A DNA stretch of 64,000 nucleotides from Panaeolus papilionaceus (lineage: Eukaryota > Basidiomycota > Agaricomycetes > Agaricales), in NCBI GenBank assembly GCA_015501605.1, contig JADNRZ010000020.1:434001-498000 (forward strand), written 5' to 3'. The notes beneath the pieces were generated by a model. It searched no databases, was not told where the DNA came from, and saw only the letters and a list, made by a program, of their open reading frames with translations. Each line of letters begins with the position of its first letter. The stretch's first letter is position 1. The position numbers were made by a program, and so were the translations under genes. This document shows, in pieces, positions 11,089-21,725 of the stretch.

Positions 11089-12638
11089 CTAATCTTCGTG
11101 TGTATCTACTCGAGCCTTCTTGACGACCTTTGCGCATGGAGATCCCGCTTCGGGGACACAGCCTGTGAGGGGAGACTTGCAACGACGTTTCAACTTGTTC
11201 TCTCCACGTCCATAGTCACCCTTTATTTCAACTTTGGGACCTGTCCCTTCGTCCTCGTCCTTCTCACCCTCATCTTCTTCCTCGCCCTCGTCCTCGTCCT
11301 CTTCTTCTTCGGCGCCTCTTATATCAGGTAGTCCATCTTCGTCATCACTTCCATCATGAATCAAATCGTATTCCTCCGGAATAATGGGACATCGCTTGGA
11401 TAGTATCCTCCTGGCAGTGGGCTTCGATGAAACCGGGACTGGTCTGCGTTCAGGCGTCACCGGAGAGGGTTCGGTGATGTCGAGGGTGGTCTCTGCTGAG
11501 GGGTTTGCCTCGGGATCTGGGTTCCCTGTAACACTCTGTGCCGCTTTGCGCGTCGTGCCTCGAGTGACGACACCAATTTCTCCATGGTCATTCGACGTCG
11601 ATGCTGACGGTCCCCGGTAGCTCTTGTGATCATCGCAGTTCTTCGCAGGTTTCGGTTCTGGGAGAACGGGGGTGAAGTTGGGGTCTTCATTCTGTATATC
11701 GTTGAGGCGTTCCGTCCAAGCCGCATGCAAGTCCATCATCTTGTCTATTTCTGGATCAAACCTCATGACATGGTCTTGCTCGCGTATTGTTTTCGTGACG
11801 ATTCCGGAATTGAGTTTACCTCCAGCATTCAAAATCACAAACTTGGGATGGATATGCGAAACAATCTCGACGATGTCCGGATCGTCGTATGGATAGTCGA
11901 TCTCTGTTACGGTGGTCTTTTTTACACCAGGTTTCTTGGGATTTCGGCGGAGAATGGGTGTGTCCTCCATATGTGGGTCGAAGGCTAAGAACGAATAGGT
12001 GTGGTACTTGGGATGAGGGTCTTTTGGGTCTATGTCGTCCTCCTGATTGGCGTAGGTTGTGTTAGAGTTTACAACTGATCAAGTAGTCTGAAAGCAAAGG
12101 CATACCTTCATCACTTGCCCAAGATGAAAACCGTGCTTATCGTCGTCCAAGACGGTCGCGTCCCAATACCTCTGCAAAGTCTCTAGTTTGGGTACTAGGC
12201 ACCACATTCCACGATCAAACATGCCATGAAAGTAGCCGATGGCTAAAAAGCAGTTCCATCGCGAATCAATGTTAAGGCTCTCTTTGTCCATTCCCCAATG
12301 ATACTCGACGGAGCACATCTATAGGGCGGTTGGATGAGCAAAAGAGGACAAGTTAAGAAAGCCATACGCACCAATTCGCCCTGGAGGGCATTTGCTCGCC
12401 CAGAGGTATGACAAAGCTGGATTCCTACCTTGCCAGGAAGAAGCGTAACCTTTCCATTCGGGCCGAGAACTTTTGGGCTAGGACGATGTTCGATGATACA
12501 AAGACCCTGAAGCGGAGAGATTGCTTTGACACGAGTTATGACGGCTGGGGACCGTGTAGCCAATTTAAACTTCCCGTCAGAAGTCGGGTTGGTCTCAACT
12601 CTTTCACCGGGAGTAAAGGGATTCTGAATCCTAGCCAT
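11089..12638 (-). CDS. HNH-nuclease-like protein, type B, with acidic tail
   Basis: Three exons on the minus strand: 12638-12372, 12318-12106, 12042-11089, 477 aa. Exon 1 encodes LCIIEH and GIQLCHTSGRANAL, exon 2 SVEYHWGMDKESLNIDSRWN, YFHGMFDRGMWCLVP and the GKxxxL-like end. H...N...H is intact, with a HxxFDRG segment typical of HNH_2 domains. Exon 3 has YSFLAFDPHMEDTP, EIVSHIHPKFVILNAGG and MDLHAAWTERL (second module). It then runs into a disordered region with a glutamate/aspartate block and a short basic end. Exon 2 is exactly 213 nt, as in the paralogues at 14955 and 54796. A TATAAAA box lies 58 bases upstream of the start. It is divergent from the type A gene at 13267. Activity is inferred only. 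Confidence 0.85.
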
Positions 12639-12695
12639 TGGAGTCAACGGGGTTGAAGAAGTGGGGTGAAAAAAGCGAGCCAAAAAGGCAGGTCA

Positions 12696-12702
12696 TTTTA
12701 TA
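12696..12702 (-). promoter_or_regulatory. TATA box of the type B gene
   Basis: TATAAAA on the minus strand, 58 bases before the ATG at 12638. The paralogue at 56191 has the same heptamer 53 bases before its ATG, and the one at 40112 has TATATAAG about 70 bases before its frame. Confidence 0.6.
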
Positions 12703-13174
12703 CAATTTTTATTAACAATGAAGCAGGTCATGATGCAGCGAATTCCATTGTGATAGCCATGGATGAGGAACTTGAATCTGAGAAGAGGTTGTCGATTTGA
12801 TGATATATCCCGAAAAGGGAAGTCTGAGCAGGCCCACTCGCTCTCCTGATACCTCTGTAATGGAGACCCTGACCATGATAGTCAAATTGGTTGAACAATA
12901 TAGCGGAACACATGGTACGAGGTGGCCTACGACACCCTACTGATGCATACATCCGCCTACCTTCGCTCAATAAAACAAATGAACACAATGAAAAAATATT
13001 TAGGATCATGAATACAATGGGTGATACGATTGAGTAGTATTGTGAGATTTCCGGAGCTCAAACCCCCAAGATAACCAGAGAATGACTGCAACCGTCGAAT
13101 CGGCCTTCATCGAATCGAGTTCAAGTCGTTGATTCCCATTGTTCAGTTATTCCGATTCGTGGGGGAAATGGTAT

Positions 13175-13188
13175 TCACGTGATCGTGT
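13175..13188 (+). promoter_or_regulatory. Shared 14-mer TCACGTGATCGTGT
   Basis: Contains a CACGTG E-box. It is 79 bases before the type A ATG at 13267. An identical 14-mer occurs 97 bases before the type A ATG at 56666. Both lie in B/A head-to-head spacers. A binding site for a bHLH-type regulator is an inference. Confidence 0.5.
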
Positions 13189-13266
13189 CCCATTAAACAG
13201 TTGACGCCCATTCTCATTGTTACCTCTCTCTTAACTTCATTCCACATCATTCGCTTTCATCCCAAC

Positions 13267-14554
13267 ATGAATACTGCGAGTATACTTAAACCCACTGACA
13301 AATCCGCCTTAAAACGCGCTGAAAATAGGGATCCCAATCTGCGACGTTGCCTCATTGAAAATTGTTCCAAAGCCCAAGGTGTCCAGATGGTACATGTCCT
13401 TGAACGTGACGCTTCCTTGACATCACACATCGTAAGTAACATGCCCGACGCGTTAAATCAGGTTTTCTGATATATTATAGATAAACGGTTTAGAATGGTA
13501 CTGGAGGATGGAACAAGGAACGCTAAACCTAGATACGAGGAGTAATATATTCTTCGGTGAGCAAATGCTTTCTGTTCAAAAATTGATACGTTCGACTCAT
13601 GACCCTGCTAGTGGGCGCATCTCTACATCAGCTTTATGTGGATAAAAAATGGGTCCTTCTGCCGGAAAGAGAAGTTGTTTTCCAATATTTCGACGATACT
13701 CGGCATAGGTTCCCTGTGCTGCGATCGGATTTCCGTCATGTAGAGGTACGTCTGGGATCATCAACTCTAGCTTTGAATACATTCTCACGTACTCTTAGGG
13801 TGACACGTTCCGATACATCTTGGTTCCAATGCAGGACATGCAGGACATTTACATTTCACGTCAGTCCATGGAGGAAAACAACAGCACTGAAGGCATCACC
13901 ATCCACGAGTATCCATTCGAGGACTTTCCGATTGTAACTTCTCACATTCACCCCAAATACGCGATTCTTCACGCTGGTAGGACTCTTAGAAAGGGAAATT
14001 TGGGCGTCCAGCAGAAAAGTGCTCTGAAAGAAAGGTTCCCGTGGCTACAACAAGTCGAGCGATTGTATCTGGCCTGGACCGCTTTCCTACCGTTAGACGC
14101 CGAAAAGGATTCTATATTCAATCCTGGCGCACCCACAATTCCGGTCCCCTCCCATTCCGTTCCAGATAACACACCGCTTCACCGAATTCAGCCGCTATTC
14201 CCTTCGAATGCCCCTGAGGCTGAACAACGTGGCTGTCCCACTGTTCAACCAGCAGTACGAGCATCGACGCATAGAAAACGACCCCCAGACATCGCCATCG
14301 ATTCTCCACAATCCAAAAAGAGAAGACTTCTAACTTCGGAAGTCGAGAACCCCGACATGGAGATGCTTGAATGGACATCCGACCAGGTGTTGCATTGGGT
14401 AAAACAATGTAGCTCCCATTCTTCTGGTCCCGCTTTCATTCCTACTCCGTTTGGGACCGTTACGGTTCCTTCTCCCTCTGCTCCTCCACCCTCGATCACC
14501 AAACCTGTTCTGCGGCGATCTGAACGACTGAAAGCAAAGCTTAGAAAGTCGTAG
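13267..14554 (+). CDS. HNH-nuclease-like protein, type A
   Basis: Four exons: 13267-13431, 13481-13556, 13612-13745, 13799-14554, 376 aa. Exon 1 has LRRCLIENC and VQMVHVLERD; exon 2 (76 nt) LEWYW and NLDTRSN; exon 3 GASLHQLY, WVLLPERE and VVFQYFDD; exon 4 TFRYI, DIYISRQSMEE, VTSHIHPKYAILHAG, VERLYLAWTAF, LEWTSDQVLHWVKQC and LRRSERLKAKLRKS. The three HNH residues are present. It is the closest relative in the window of the gene at 2247, with the same exon phases. It stands head-to-head with a type B gene and is followed in the same direction by another type B gene 400 bases on. Nuclear DNA or RNA cleavage is a family-based inference. Confidence 0.87.
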
Positions 14555-14954
14555 CCGTACCCCTATATTTCTTTTGTTTATTCTTGCCTCGTCGGTAACC
14601 TATTATTTATTTATTATATATGTATGGTATCATTATACCTCTGCTATATGAGCGTGTAGATTAATTTACAGGACGCAGTCCTCTGGTATTATTACTTCAA
14701 TTAGCTTAATTTAATTTCGAACTCGGTCATTTTCATTGATAACTCAAGGTATTATCCCTTTTGCCAGGTTTTGCCCAGACAGTGCCACTGCACACTGGTT
14801 CTGGATTTGACAATGTTCATTGTTGTTGGACTCTGATTGGTATTAATCCCGGATTACCCATTGTTCTCGTCATATATATACAACACTATAAATATTCTGC
14901 TATTTGCAATTCTATTTCGACACATCTTCCCTTCTCTCTCTCGTGATTTAACTC

Positions 14955-16172
14955 ATGACTACCGCAAACGAACCAAGTTCCGCCAACGACATAAAGCGCA
15001 AGCTAGCCCCAGTCTCTCCTTCATTAAAGGTGGAGGTCGCTGATGCATCTCCAGCAAGATATCGCTGTAACATAGAAAACCGAGGGTTCCTCGACAAGCC
15101 ATTCGTGGGGATCGATCTTTGCAACATTTTTGATCGAAACCACACCTTGAACGAGGATCTTGTATGTCGTCAATACCATATTCCCACTGTTATATCTCAT
15201 TAATAAACCTTTTCTTTAGATGACCTCCATTGAGTACTCCTGGGGGTTAAAGCGAGGGGAACTCTGCCTGAACGCCGTACAGAACAACCTCTTCGTTGGA
15301 TCTGAGTTCCAGCTCATGCACAAAGCCGGCGTTTGGGGCCTCGTTCCGAAGCTAGAAACCCTCATAAAATATTCTATGGCGACAGCAGAGGATGACTGTC
15401 AGCATGGCCATAATCTGAAGCGAGCAATGGAGGTTCGTGTTTTTACTCATAAATTTCCTTCAATAGTTCTTACTCAGTGCGCCGTGACACTTTACAGCAG
15501 GATGACCTCAAGATTGAAGAAGAAACCGCCAAGCAGCGAGTACATACGTACACCTTTCTTGCCTTGGATTCCGCCATGGAATACAGACCGATATTCCTGT
15601 ACCACCAGCGAGAATCAGAAGTGTTGCCGAAAGGTGACAAGTTGGAGGAGGTTACGCGTTATTACCCCTTTGACGAGCCATGGGTTGAAATCAAATCTCA
15701 TCTACACCCAAAGTTCGTGATTCTCGGCTTAGGCCAGGAGCTCATCGCCTGCAATGCTGGCGCAATGGAACACCGTCAGAGTGGCCACATGAAGAAGTTC
15801 TCCAAGGAACTCGCGCTGGTCGTCGATCTCTACCGGCGTTGGACCACGAATCTTTCGACGCAGCAAGATTCTGATCCAGCCTTCGGTATCTTTGTTCCTA
15901 CGAGCCCAGCTGTTCCTGCAGAGGAGGGTGTCAATACTCCGCGCGCTACTGCCCTTCAAGCGCAACTCGAATGTGATGAAAGTGATGATGATGAGAGCGA
16001 AAGTGGTAGTGATATTGATTGGCAGGAAAGTGAAAGTGGGAGTGAGTGGGAGGATGATCAAGGTGAAAGTGGTAGTGACAGTGATGAGGACAGTGACGAA
16101 AGTGAAAGTGGTAGTGATAATGATCTGGAGAATTACGATGATGAAAGTGTCTCGGAAAGCGATGGAGAGTAG
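14955..16172 (+). CDS. HNH-family type B protein with eroded HNH and acidic repeat tail
   Basis: Three exons: 14955-15161, 15220-15432, 15498-16172, 364 aa; exon 3 could start three bases later. Exon 1 reads YRCNIENR and GIDLCNIFDR, so the first HNH histidine is Asn. Exon 2 reads SIEYSWGLKRGELCL, then FQLMHKAGVWGLVP, where the family HxxFDRG becomes QLMHKAG. Catalytic residues are therefore probably lost although the frame is intact. Exon 3 has YTFLALDSAM, IKSHLHPKFVILGLG and LYRRWTTNL (second module). From about residue 290 it is almost only E, S, G and D in ESGSD-like repeats. It may act as a non-catalytic binding partner (inference). Confidence 0.83.
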
Positions 16173-16514
16173 GAAGGGGTGACGCTTTTGAGGGGCCGAA
16201 TACAAGGGTAAAGGCCACTCGCATAATTGTAGTCGTATCCCATTACCTCTAAGAAAACTGATATTTTTCGCTTTTGTGCGTTTGTGTTAATATATGTATG
16301 TATATCAACGGCATGATGTTTCCAACAGCTTTCAAGTCTGTAAAATCAAGTCGTTAACCTCATGGGCCGCAGATGGATTTTTTCAAAAAATGAATCTATG
16401 GTAGATGGTATACATGATTACGGACAGGAAAAAATATAATTGCTAGGACATGGCTGGTTCATTACTGTGACAATAATAATAAGGTTATAAGAGATGCTCA
16501 TTGTCCATTGAACC
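16173..16514. other. Convergent spacer
   Basis: AT-rich 3' flank shared by two converging HNH-family genes. I see no gene in it. Confidence 0.6.
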
Positions 16515-17474
16515 TCAAAATACAGAGCAATCCCGAGCCCAGCTCGAGATGGAACTGTCATTCCAAAAATATTCTGTCCCCCACTGGTATTCGTCATCAT
16601 GTAACTCCAGAGACGCTTCCGTTAAATCCCCAATGCTGCTACTGCGCTGATTGCGCCTGGGGACCTCAGAAGGGGGGTCCCAGTAAGGGGAATGTGGCCG
16701 AGCAACCGTCCATCTGGTAAAGAGTGTTGAAATTTTCTTCAAGAGGGGGTACCTCTTAAAGAGACCATGCTGCATAACGTGGTGGTACGTTTCCAGGGTG
16801 CTTCCTATATGCAACATGGCAAATGTTGGGTGGACTTTCGACATTATGATATCATTGTGTACCGCGTTGAACGGGACACCCTGAAGAGCATTCTTTGTTT
16901 CGAGTGAGATTTGAATTGGACGGGCTATCATCGCAACATTGACGTCCTTCAAAAATAATACGCGATAAGCGAAAGTTTCACCCTGTTGGCTTGTTAGTCG
17001 AGGCTCGCCGCACATAACATAGAGAAATTACCTGGAGCACAGGGAAATTCGCGTGTTTGCGGACAAGTGTTTGCTTCCCGTCGTGAAAGAACATATTAAC
17101 GACCGATTCAGTCGGGAGTAATATCCATGTCTTTCGTTCGAATGATTGGCATGAAGGGGGGTGTACTGCAGAAAGAGACGCGTCAGTGTAAAACATTAAT
17201 TTCAAGACTATCAACTCACATGTAAGTCTATTCTGTTTGCAGTCAAGGTCGAGGGCCCCACTCTTCAACCCCCAGCTCCATTCTATGGCATCTATCTGAG
17301 TATATTCGTCAGCCTCTATCGTCTGCAGATTCACCACAATATAGCCAATCATACCGTCTTTCTACTTAGCCCGTCACCATCGAACACACGAAAGGTGTAA
17401 TCCTGGAACTTGCCAGAAATAACACTCTCCACTTTGCGTTGGACCTTGGCCACAGGGCTGACGACGTGAGGCAT
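16515..17474 (-). CDS. Degenerate HNH-family type A protein
   Basis: Four exons on the minus strand: 17474-17355, 17295-17220, 17165-17032, 16982-16515, 265 aa. Exon 2 is 76 nt and reads AIEWSWGLKSGALDLDCKQN; exon 3 ends FPVLQ and exon 4 begins GETFAYRVLFLKDV, in register with paralogues. MSKVHPTFAMLHIG is the second module and SISSWARDCSVF the shortened C-terminal motif. Exon 1 lacks RCLIENC, and the AHVF position reads YTFRVF. In exon 3 the GAS-x-H segment is replaced by HPPSCQSFERKTW. No HNH residue pair survives, yet every splice site and frame does. Either a recently relaxed copy or a non-catalytic family member; the basic tail is absent. Confidence 0.72.
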
Positions 17475-18956
17475 TGTTGGTAACTGGGAGAGAGCAGTGG
17501 ATGATGGTAAGATGAAGATAAGATGTAACAAAGCGAATGAGCCGAGGTTTCGCAAAATAGCTCGAGCGCGTGACCGACGTGACAACAGTCGGCATCGTCC
17601 CATTGTTCGGATCAGCATGATGGGTGCTCTCATTGTTGATTGTTAAGCAATGGAATATATATCCCAGTGATCAGTCCTGCTTGCATTGACATGATACAAT
17701 TTGTTGTTATAAAAGCACCCGCTATAAACCCAGGCGTCTCGTTGGTGTCCACTGTCGGGCTGTTACGCTCGAGGACGGGAATAAGCGCTCGTGGCCAGTT
17801 TTGCCTACATACTATCATCGACTAGTACTTCGTTCCAACCGGAACTTCGTGCGGTCACGAAATTTAGCGGGGAAAACTGACAGCTCGTTCCCGAGAGTGA
17901 CAAATTCCCCGCCAAAACGTAACGCGGCACGAAGTCCTGGTTAAAACGAAGTACTGGTCGGTGATAGTATACTGAGTTCTGAAAATATTGAATTACGTAA
18001 AGAGAAGGGCGGTAGTATTCTCAGTATATAAAGAGCAAAAGGGTTCCATCGCGCTGATCCTCCGTTATGCTATGTTGAAACTAGACCAGAGTTGGTGCTT
18101 TAGTCTCAGTTGCTTTTGAACAAGTCCGATTGACTACATTAATTGGGTCTACGAACAAAGACGATGGCTGCCTGAGTGAGCTTGTAATACCGGTACCATG
18201 ATAGGATCAGACATACTTGGTCTGTCTCGCCTTTCTCCACTTTCTCTAAGTAGATGTTCACGGAGTCCGAAATGTTCATAGGATCGGAATGTGACCTCGA
18301 TGAGGGACATGACATTGAATCTGTGGGCAACCGTCACGGTGTGTCTACGATTATGTGCCATACGCACGAGCCTGTATTTAATACGGTAGACATACGTATA
18401 AAATGACTTCGGAAAGTAAGTTGTTTAGGGGGAGTGATTAAACGATGGGTAGGACGATGCCAGTGTAAATCAAAGATAGGGGTGTAAATCACATCACATC
18501 TAAAAATTCCAAGGCAGATATTGGAGATAAAGATGAATCTACAGCGAGAGGATAGGTCCGTATAGCTGAAAGATACTTATAAGATCAATATTCGCTGATA
18601 GTCCAATCTCGCCTTGTGGACCGGATTTGGCAAGATTTGGCATCGATGAGTGAACACCTAGACAAGCCAATCAGCGGTGTGCTCGTGGGAGGCAGTCATC
18701 AGCGTTCGGATCACAGAAGAGTCTCCATGCTCCTCCCTTTCCTGAATACCACCACTGACTCCAGCGAGGGCTCAAGCTTTTCAGTCTAGCGTTTCTGACT
18801 TTGTTGTAGATTAATTTAGCATGGCTGACCAGAAATGGTATTACGACTCGCTGTGGTGGCTGACCAGGCCATATCCACAACTTAAATTGAAGATGCGACA
18901 AAAGGTTCGCGTCGCACCGGGCTAGTCAACCTTCATTCCTACGCGAGCCATCCAGT
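17475..18956. other. Intergenic with a foldback element
   Basis: No supported gene. It contains the MITE-like element at 17810-17969. The rest is ordinary AT-rich sequence and the promoter of the gene at 18957. A minus-strand peptide with VTVAHRF near 18300 was considered and rejected as a family copy. Confidence 0.55.
17810..17969. mobile_element. MITE-like foldback element with TA-type ends
   Basis: The left end TACTATCATCGACTAGTACT and the right end AGTACTGGTCGGTGATAGTA are inverted repeats over about 25 bases, with two mismatches. Complementarity continues inward: AACCGGAACTTCGTGC pairs with GCACGAAGTCCTGGTT and GCGGGGAA with TTCCCCGC, so the 160-base element is nearly one long hairpin. 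TA at both edges fits a Tc1/mariner-type target duplication. It has no coding capacity. Confidence 0.72.
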
Positions 18957-21138
18957 ATGTCAAGGCATTGCAGGTCCTGCCTCTTTCTGGTGCTATTTTC
19001 TGGGATTCATCTCATCACGGGTCAAGTTATCCATGTGCCATCGTTACTCCCTGTTCCAACTGTCATTTCCAGGGCATCCACGGAAAACGGAAACGGTGTT
19101 GTCGGCGTTGTGCTTCTGCCTGGTCTCAGTGGGCAGACAGAAGAGAGTAGCTATTCCTACACCGACTCTGTTCAAGGTGCTGCGGCTACAGCACAAGTTC
19201 AATCCCTAGACCCTGCCCAGGGCATCAGCAACAGCGTTTCTCTCATGTTTAATCCTCCTGCGCCCCTGCCTACCTCATCTGCGTTTTCTGTGCCTCAGGC
19301 AGTATCTCCATCGCTCATCGCTCCTTCATTTGTTCTCAATTCTCAACTCCCTGTCGCATCTTCGTCTTCATCTGGAGACGCCAATTCTAGTGCAATCCTG
19401 GCCAATGTGAACATTCTGCCTCTGGCTCCATCTCAATTTCAATTGCCAACGACAGGTATTCTTACAACTGCGTCTGGCAAACCCATTCCATGTTCACCCA
19501 AGAGTACGCACCTCAACCCCACAACCCATAAGTTCATCTCGGAATGTACAGAGAGCACCTTTTGCCTTGCTCCACCAAATTCACCTCCAAACGCGACCAG
19601 AAATGGCGTCTGTGCACGAAGGAGGTGTAGACGCGACATGTATCCTTTTGGCTTTTTCGGAACTGAAGGATCCGAGACGGTGCTGAACGCGAGTATGAAT
19701 CTCTCCAACAATCGAAGGAAGTCGAAGAAAAAGCACAAGAGTCCCGTTAGCAAGCAGGGTCCTTTTCTTCCGTCTGATCTCCCGCCCATCTGCCTCGACG
19801 GTACCTTTTGTCCAGATGACGGGAGTGGTTGTCTCCCTCAGGTGTCTTTGGGCGCAGCATGCGAGCTTGCGAGGGATGAGCAATGCGCGATGCCCCCTAA
19901 CCTAGTCAACCCTTCTTCTCTTACAACAGGGGATGGAAAATTGGCGAAACCTATCCCATCCCGACCCCGAGCAATTTGCTTAGATCGGACATGCATGTAA
20001 GTGTTTCTCTCGTTTTTCATAGGCATACGGTCCGAAATTTATTGGAATTCACAGGTCTGCATCTCAGACTTTATCCGAGCCCTGCATCCTCGAAAACACA
20101 ACATATGTATCCGATATCGACAAAGGTCAAGCCGGCGCGGGTCTTTTCACATCCCACATCATTCGCGATAACTGTCTGTCTCCCACGTACTACTGTTCCC
20201 TTGACGGTGTTACCGCACCGCTCACGAAAGGGAAAATGGCTCCCCCAATTGGAGGCTTCGCGTTCACCACGGGAAAATACAAGTTGACCGAAAACGGCGT
20301 CTTCATCGGCAAGGGGTCGTGCAAGAGGACGAAGCTTCTTGGGGAACAGTGTTCCTGGGACGCGATGTGCGAGACAGTAAGTGTTCCACCCCCTGGTCCC
20401 TATTGCTACGCTTCAGTTGCGCGTGGATATTTTCGGAAGTTTGAGCCTTTTGGAGATGGTTGGGATTGATGGTGTGTTCAGACTTGGTTGAGGCGTTTAG
20501 TGCGACTCGCCAATTTATTTTTAAACTTCTGGCTTCCTCGGGCCATATACCTCTCGGGCCATAATCCCGACAGCAGAATCAAACCTTCATTTCGCGTTTC
20601 AATGCATTATATCCGTTGTGGAATTATTAGCTGAACACCCGCTTTCATCTCCCTGGATTGAAACTGCTCTTCCCATCAGCATCATCGCTAACTTCCAGTT
20701 TCATTCATCTAGCACAACTGTGACCCAATTCTCGGAACTTGCGTACTCCCCCAAACGCCGATTCACATTGCACCCTGGCAGTGGCTGTTGACTTCTTTCT
20801 GCGTCTTTACGGGTGAGTACATGCTCGCAATTTCAGCGCAACTGGACATGGCTAATGATCGTTTGATATCAATGATTCAACGCTTTATTGTCACCAAACC
20901 TACACTTCAATCAGCTATCATCGTGACTTGCATGTTGCTAAGTGTTATTCACCGACGCAACCAGGAAGAAGAGCATCGCGAGCTGGTAGAGTATTACGAA
21001 GAGCAGTCTGGTCTACGTCGATCTTTGACTGCTCTTTACGCCGCGGCTGGGAATTTCCACGTCGAAAGTACCCTCGACGCCTCCGACGGCTCTGCCTACG
21101 AGAAAGGCCGCAAAGGGAGTTTATACTACCGAGGTTAA
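18957..21138 (+). CDS. Cysteine-rich type I membrane protein, function unknown
   Basis: Four exons: 18957-19996, 20055-20376, 20713-20812, 20915-21138, 561 aa. The N-terminus (MSRHCRSCLFLVLFSG and on) is a signal peptide. A serine/proline-rich region follows, then a cysteine-rich lumenal part from about residue 180 with spaced Cys pairs (ECTESTFCLAPP, CLDGTFCPDDGSGC, CSWDAMCET, HNCDPILGTCVLP). Near the end WQWLLTSFCVFTG and IIVTCMLLSVIHRR form one membrane helix, followed by a charged cytosolic tail of about 65 residues. Intron 2 is 336 nt, long for this region, but the Cys pattern continues cleanly across it. N-glycosylation sequons are visible (NAT, NAS, NLS). A cell-surface or wall-sensing role is inference. 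Confidence 0.75.
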
Positions 21139-21725
21139 TGTCGGCTTTCATTTAATAGATTATTTCAGGACTATTTTACCCTGCGCTGATAACCGACTGA
21201 GATCAATCAAGCTTTGCTAAAACCACTTACATGTGCCCTCCTTATCACGCGTCGCTCTCATGCTCCAACTGCAACATGATGCGGGCTGAGGCCTGGGGGT
21301 CATCGCGATCGCTTCATCATTGATGCACTCACAATATCCAATAAAAATTTGCGTTTGAAGGAAGTTCCCAGTCTCTAGCGTCCATGTGAAAGGCTGAGGG
21401 TGAAACGATTCAGAATGAGGGTGCAAAGAGGTGTCAATCATGGTAAGAGCTAAAAAATACAGCGGTACCTCCATCATGATGGTGATACCCGCAATCAAAG
21501 CGTTTTAGATTAATGTAAGCACGACGCGTAGAGAGACATATATATAGAATAAGAATATAAATAGATTATGATAGGAAATAGAGTCTAGGTTGAGTGATAT
21601 ACAGTGACGAGTTTGCTGTTGAACGGGCAAATAAGGTGAAAGAATAAGTTATGAAGTCCATATTTTAGAAAGTGTAAGCGATAACTGAGTCGGAAAAAAA
21701 TAAAATATATGAGGCCCTTGGGCAA
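21139..21725. other. Convergent intergenic region
   Basis: About 590 bases between converging genes, AT-rich towards the right. The minus-strand frame near 21217-21498 has no recognisable content. Confidence 0.55.

Larger units (their letters stand above)
12639..13266. other. Bidirectional promoter between type B and type A genes
   Basis: A 628-base spacer between head-to-head HNH-family genes, with no supported gene. It shares AACCGTCGAA (about 13090-13099) and the 14-mer at 13175-13188 with the equivalent spacer at 56192-56665. Confidence 0.6.

Noticed and set aside
2247..16172. HNH genes as homing endonucleases or intein/intron-encoded nucleases
   Set aside because: They are free-standing, intron-containing nuclear genes with their own promoters and are not inserted in host genes.
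15729..16224. Minus-strand frames rich in Thr/Phe/His opposite the acidic tail
   Set aside because: Mirror images of the ESGSD-coding repeat on the plus strand.
18149..18367. Minus-strand peptide with HTVTVAHRFNVMSLIE, resembling exon 1 of type A genes
   Set aside because: No IEN-type segment upstream and no exon 2 partner downstream; a five-residue match is not enough.
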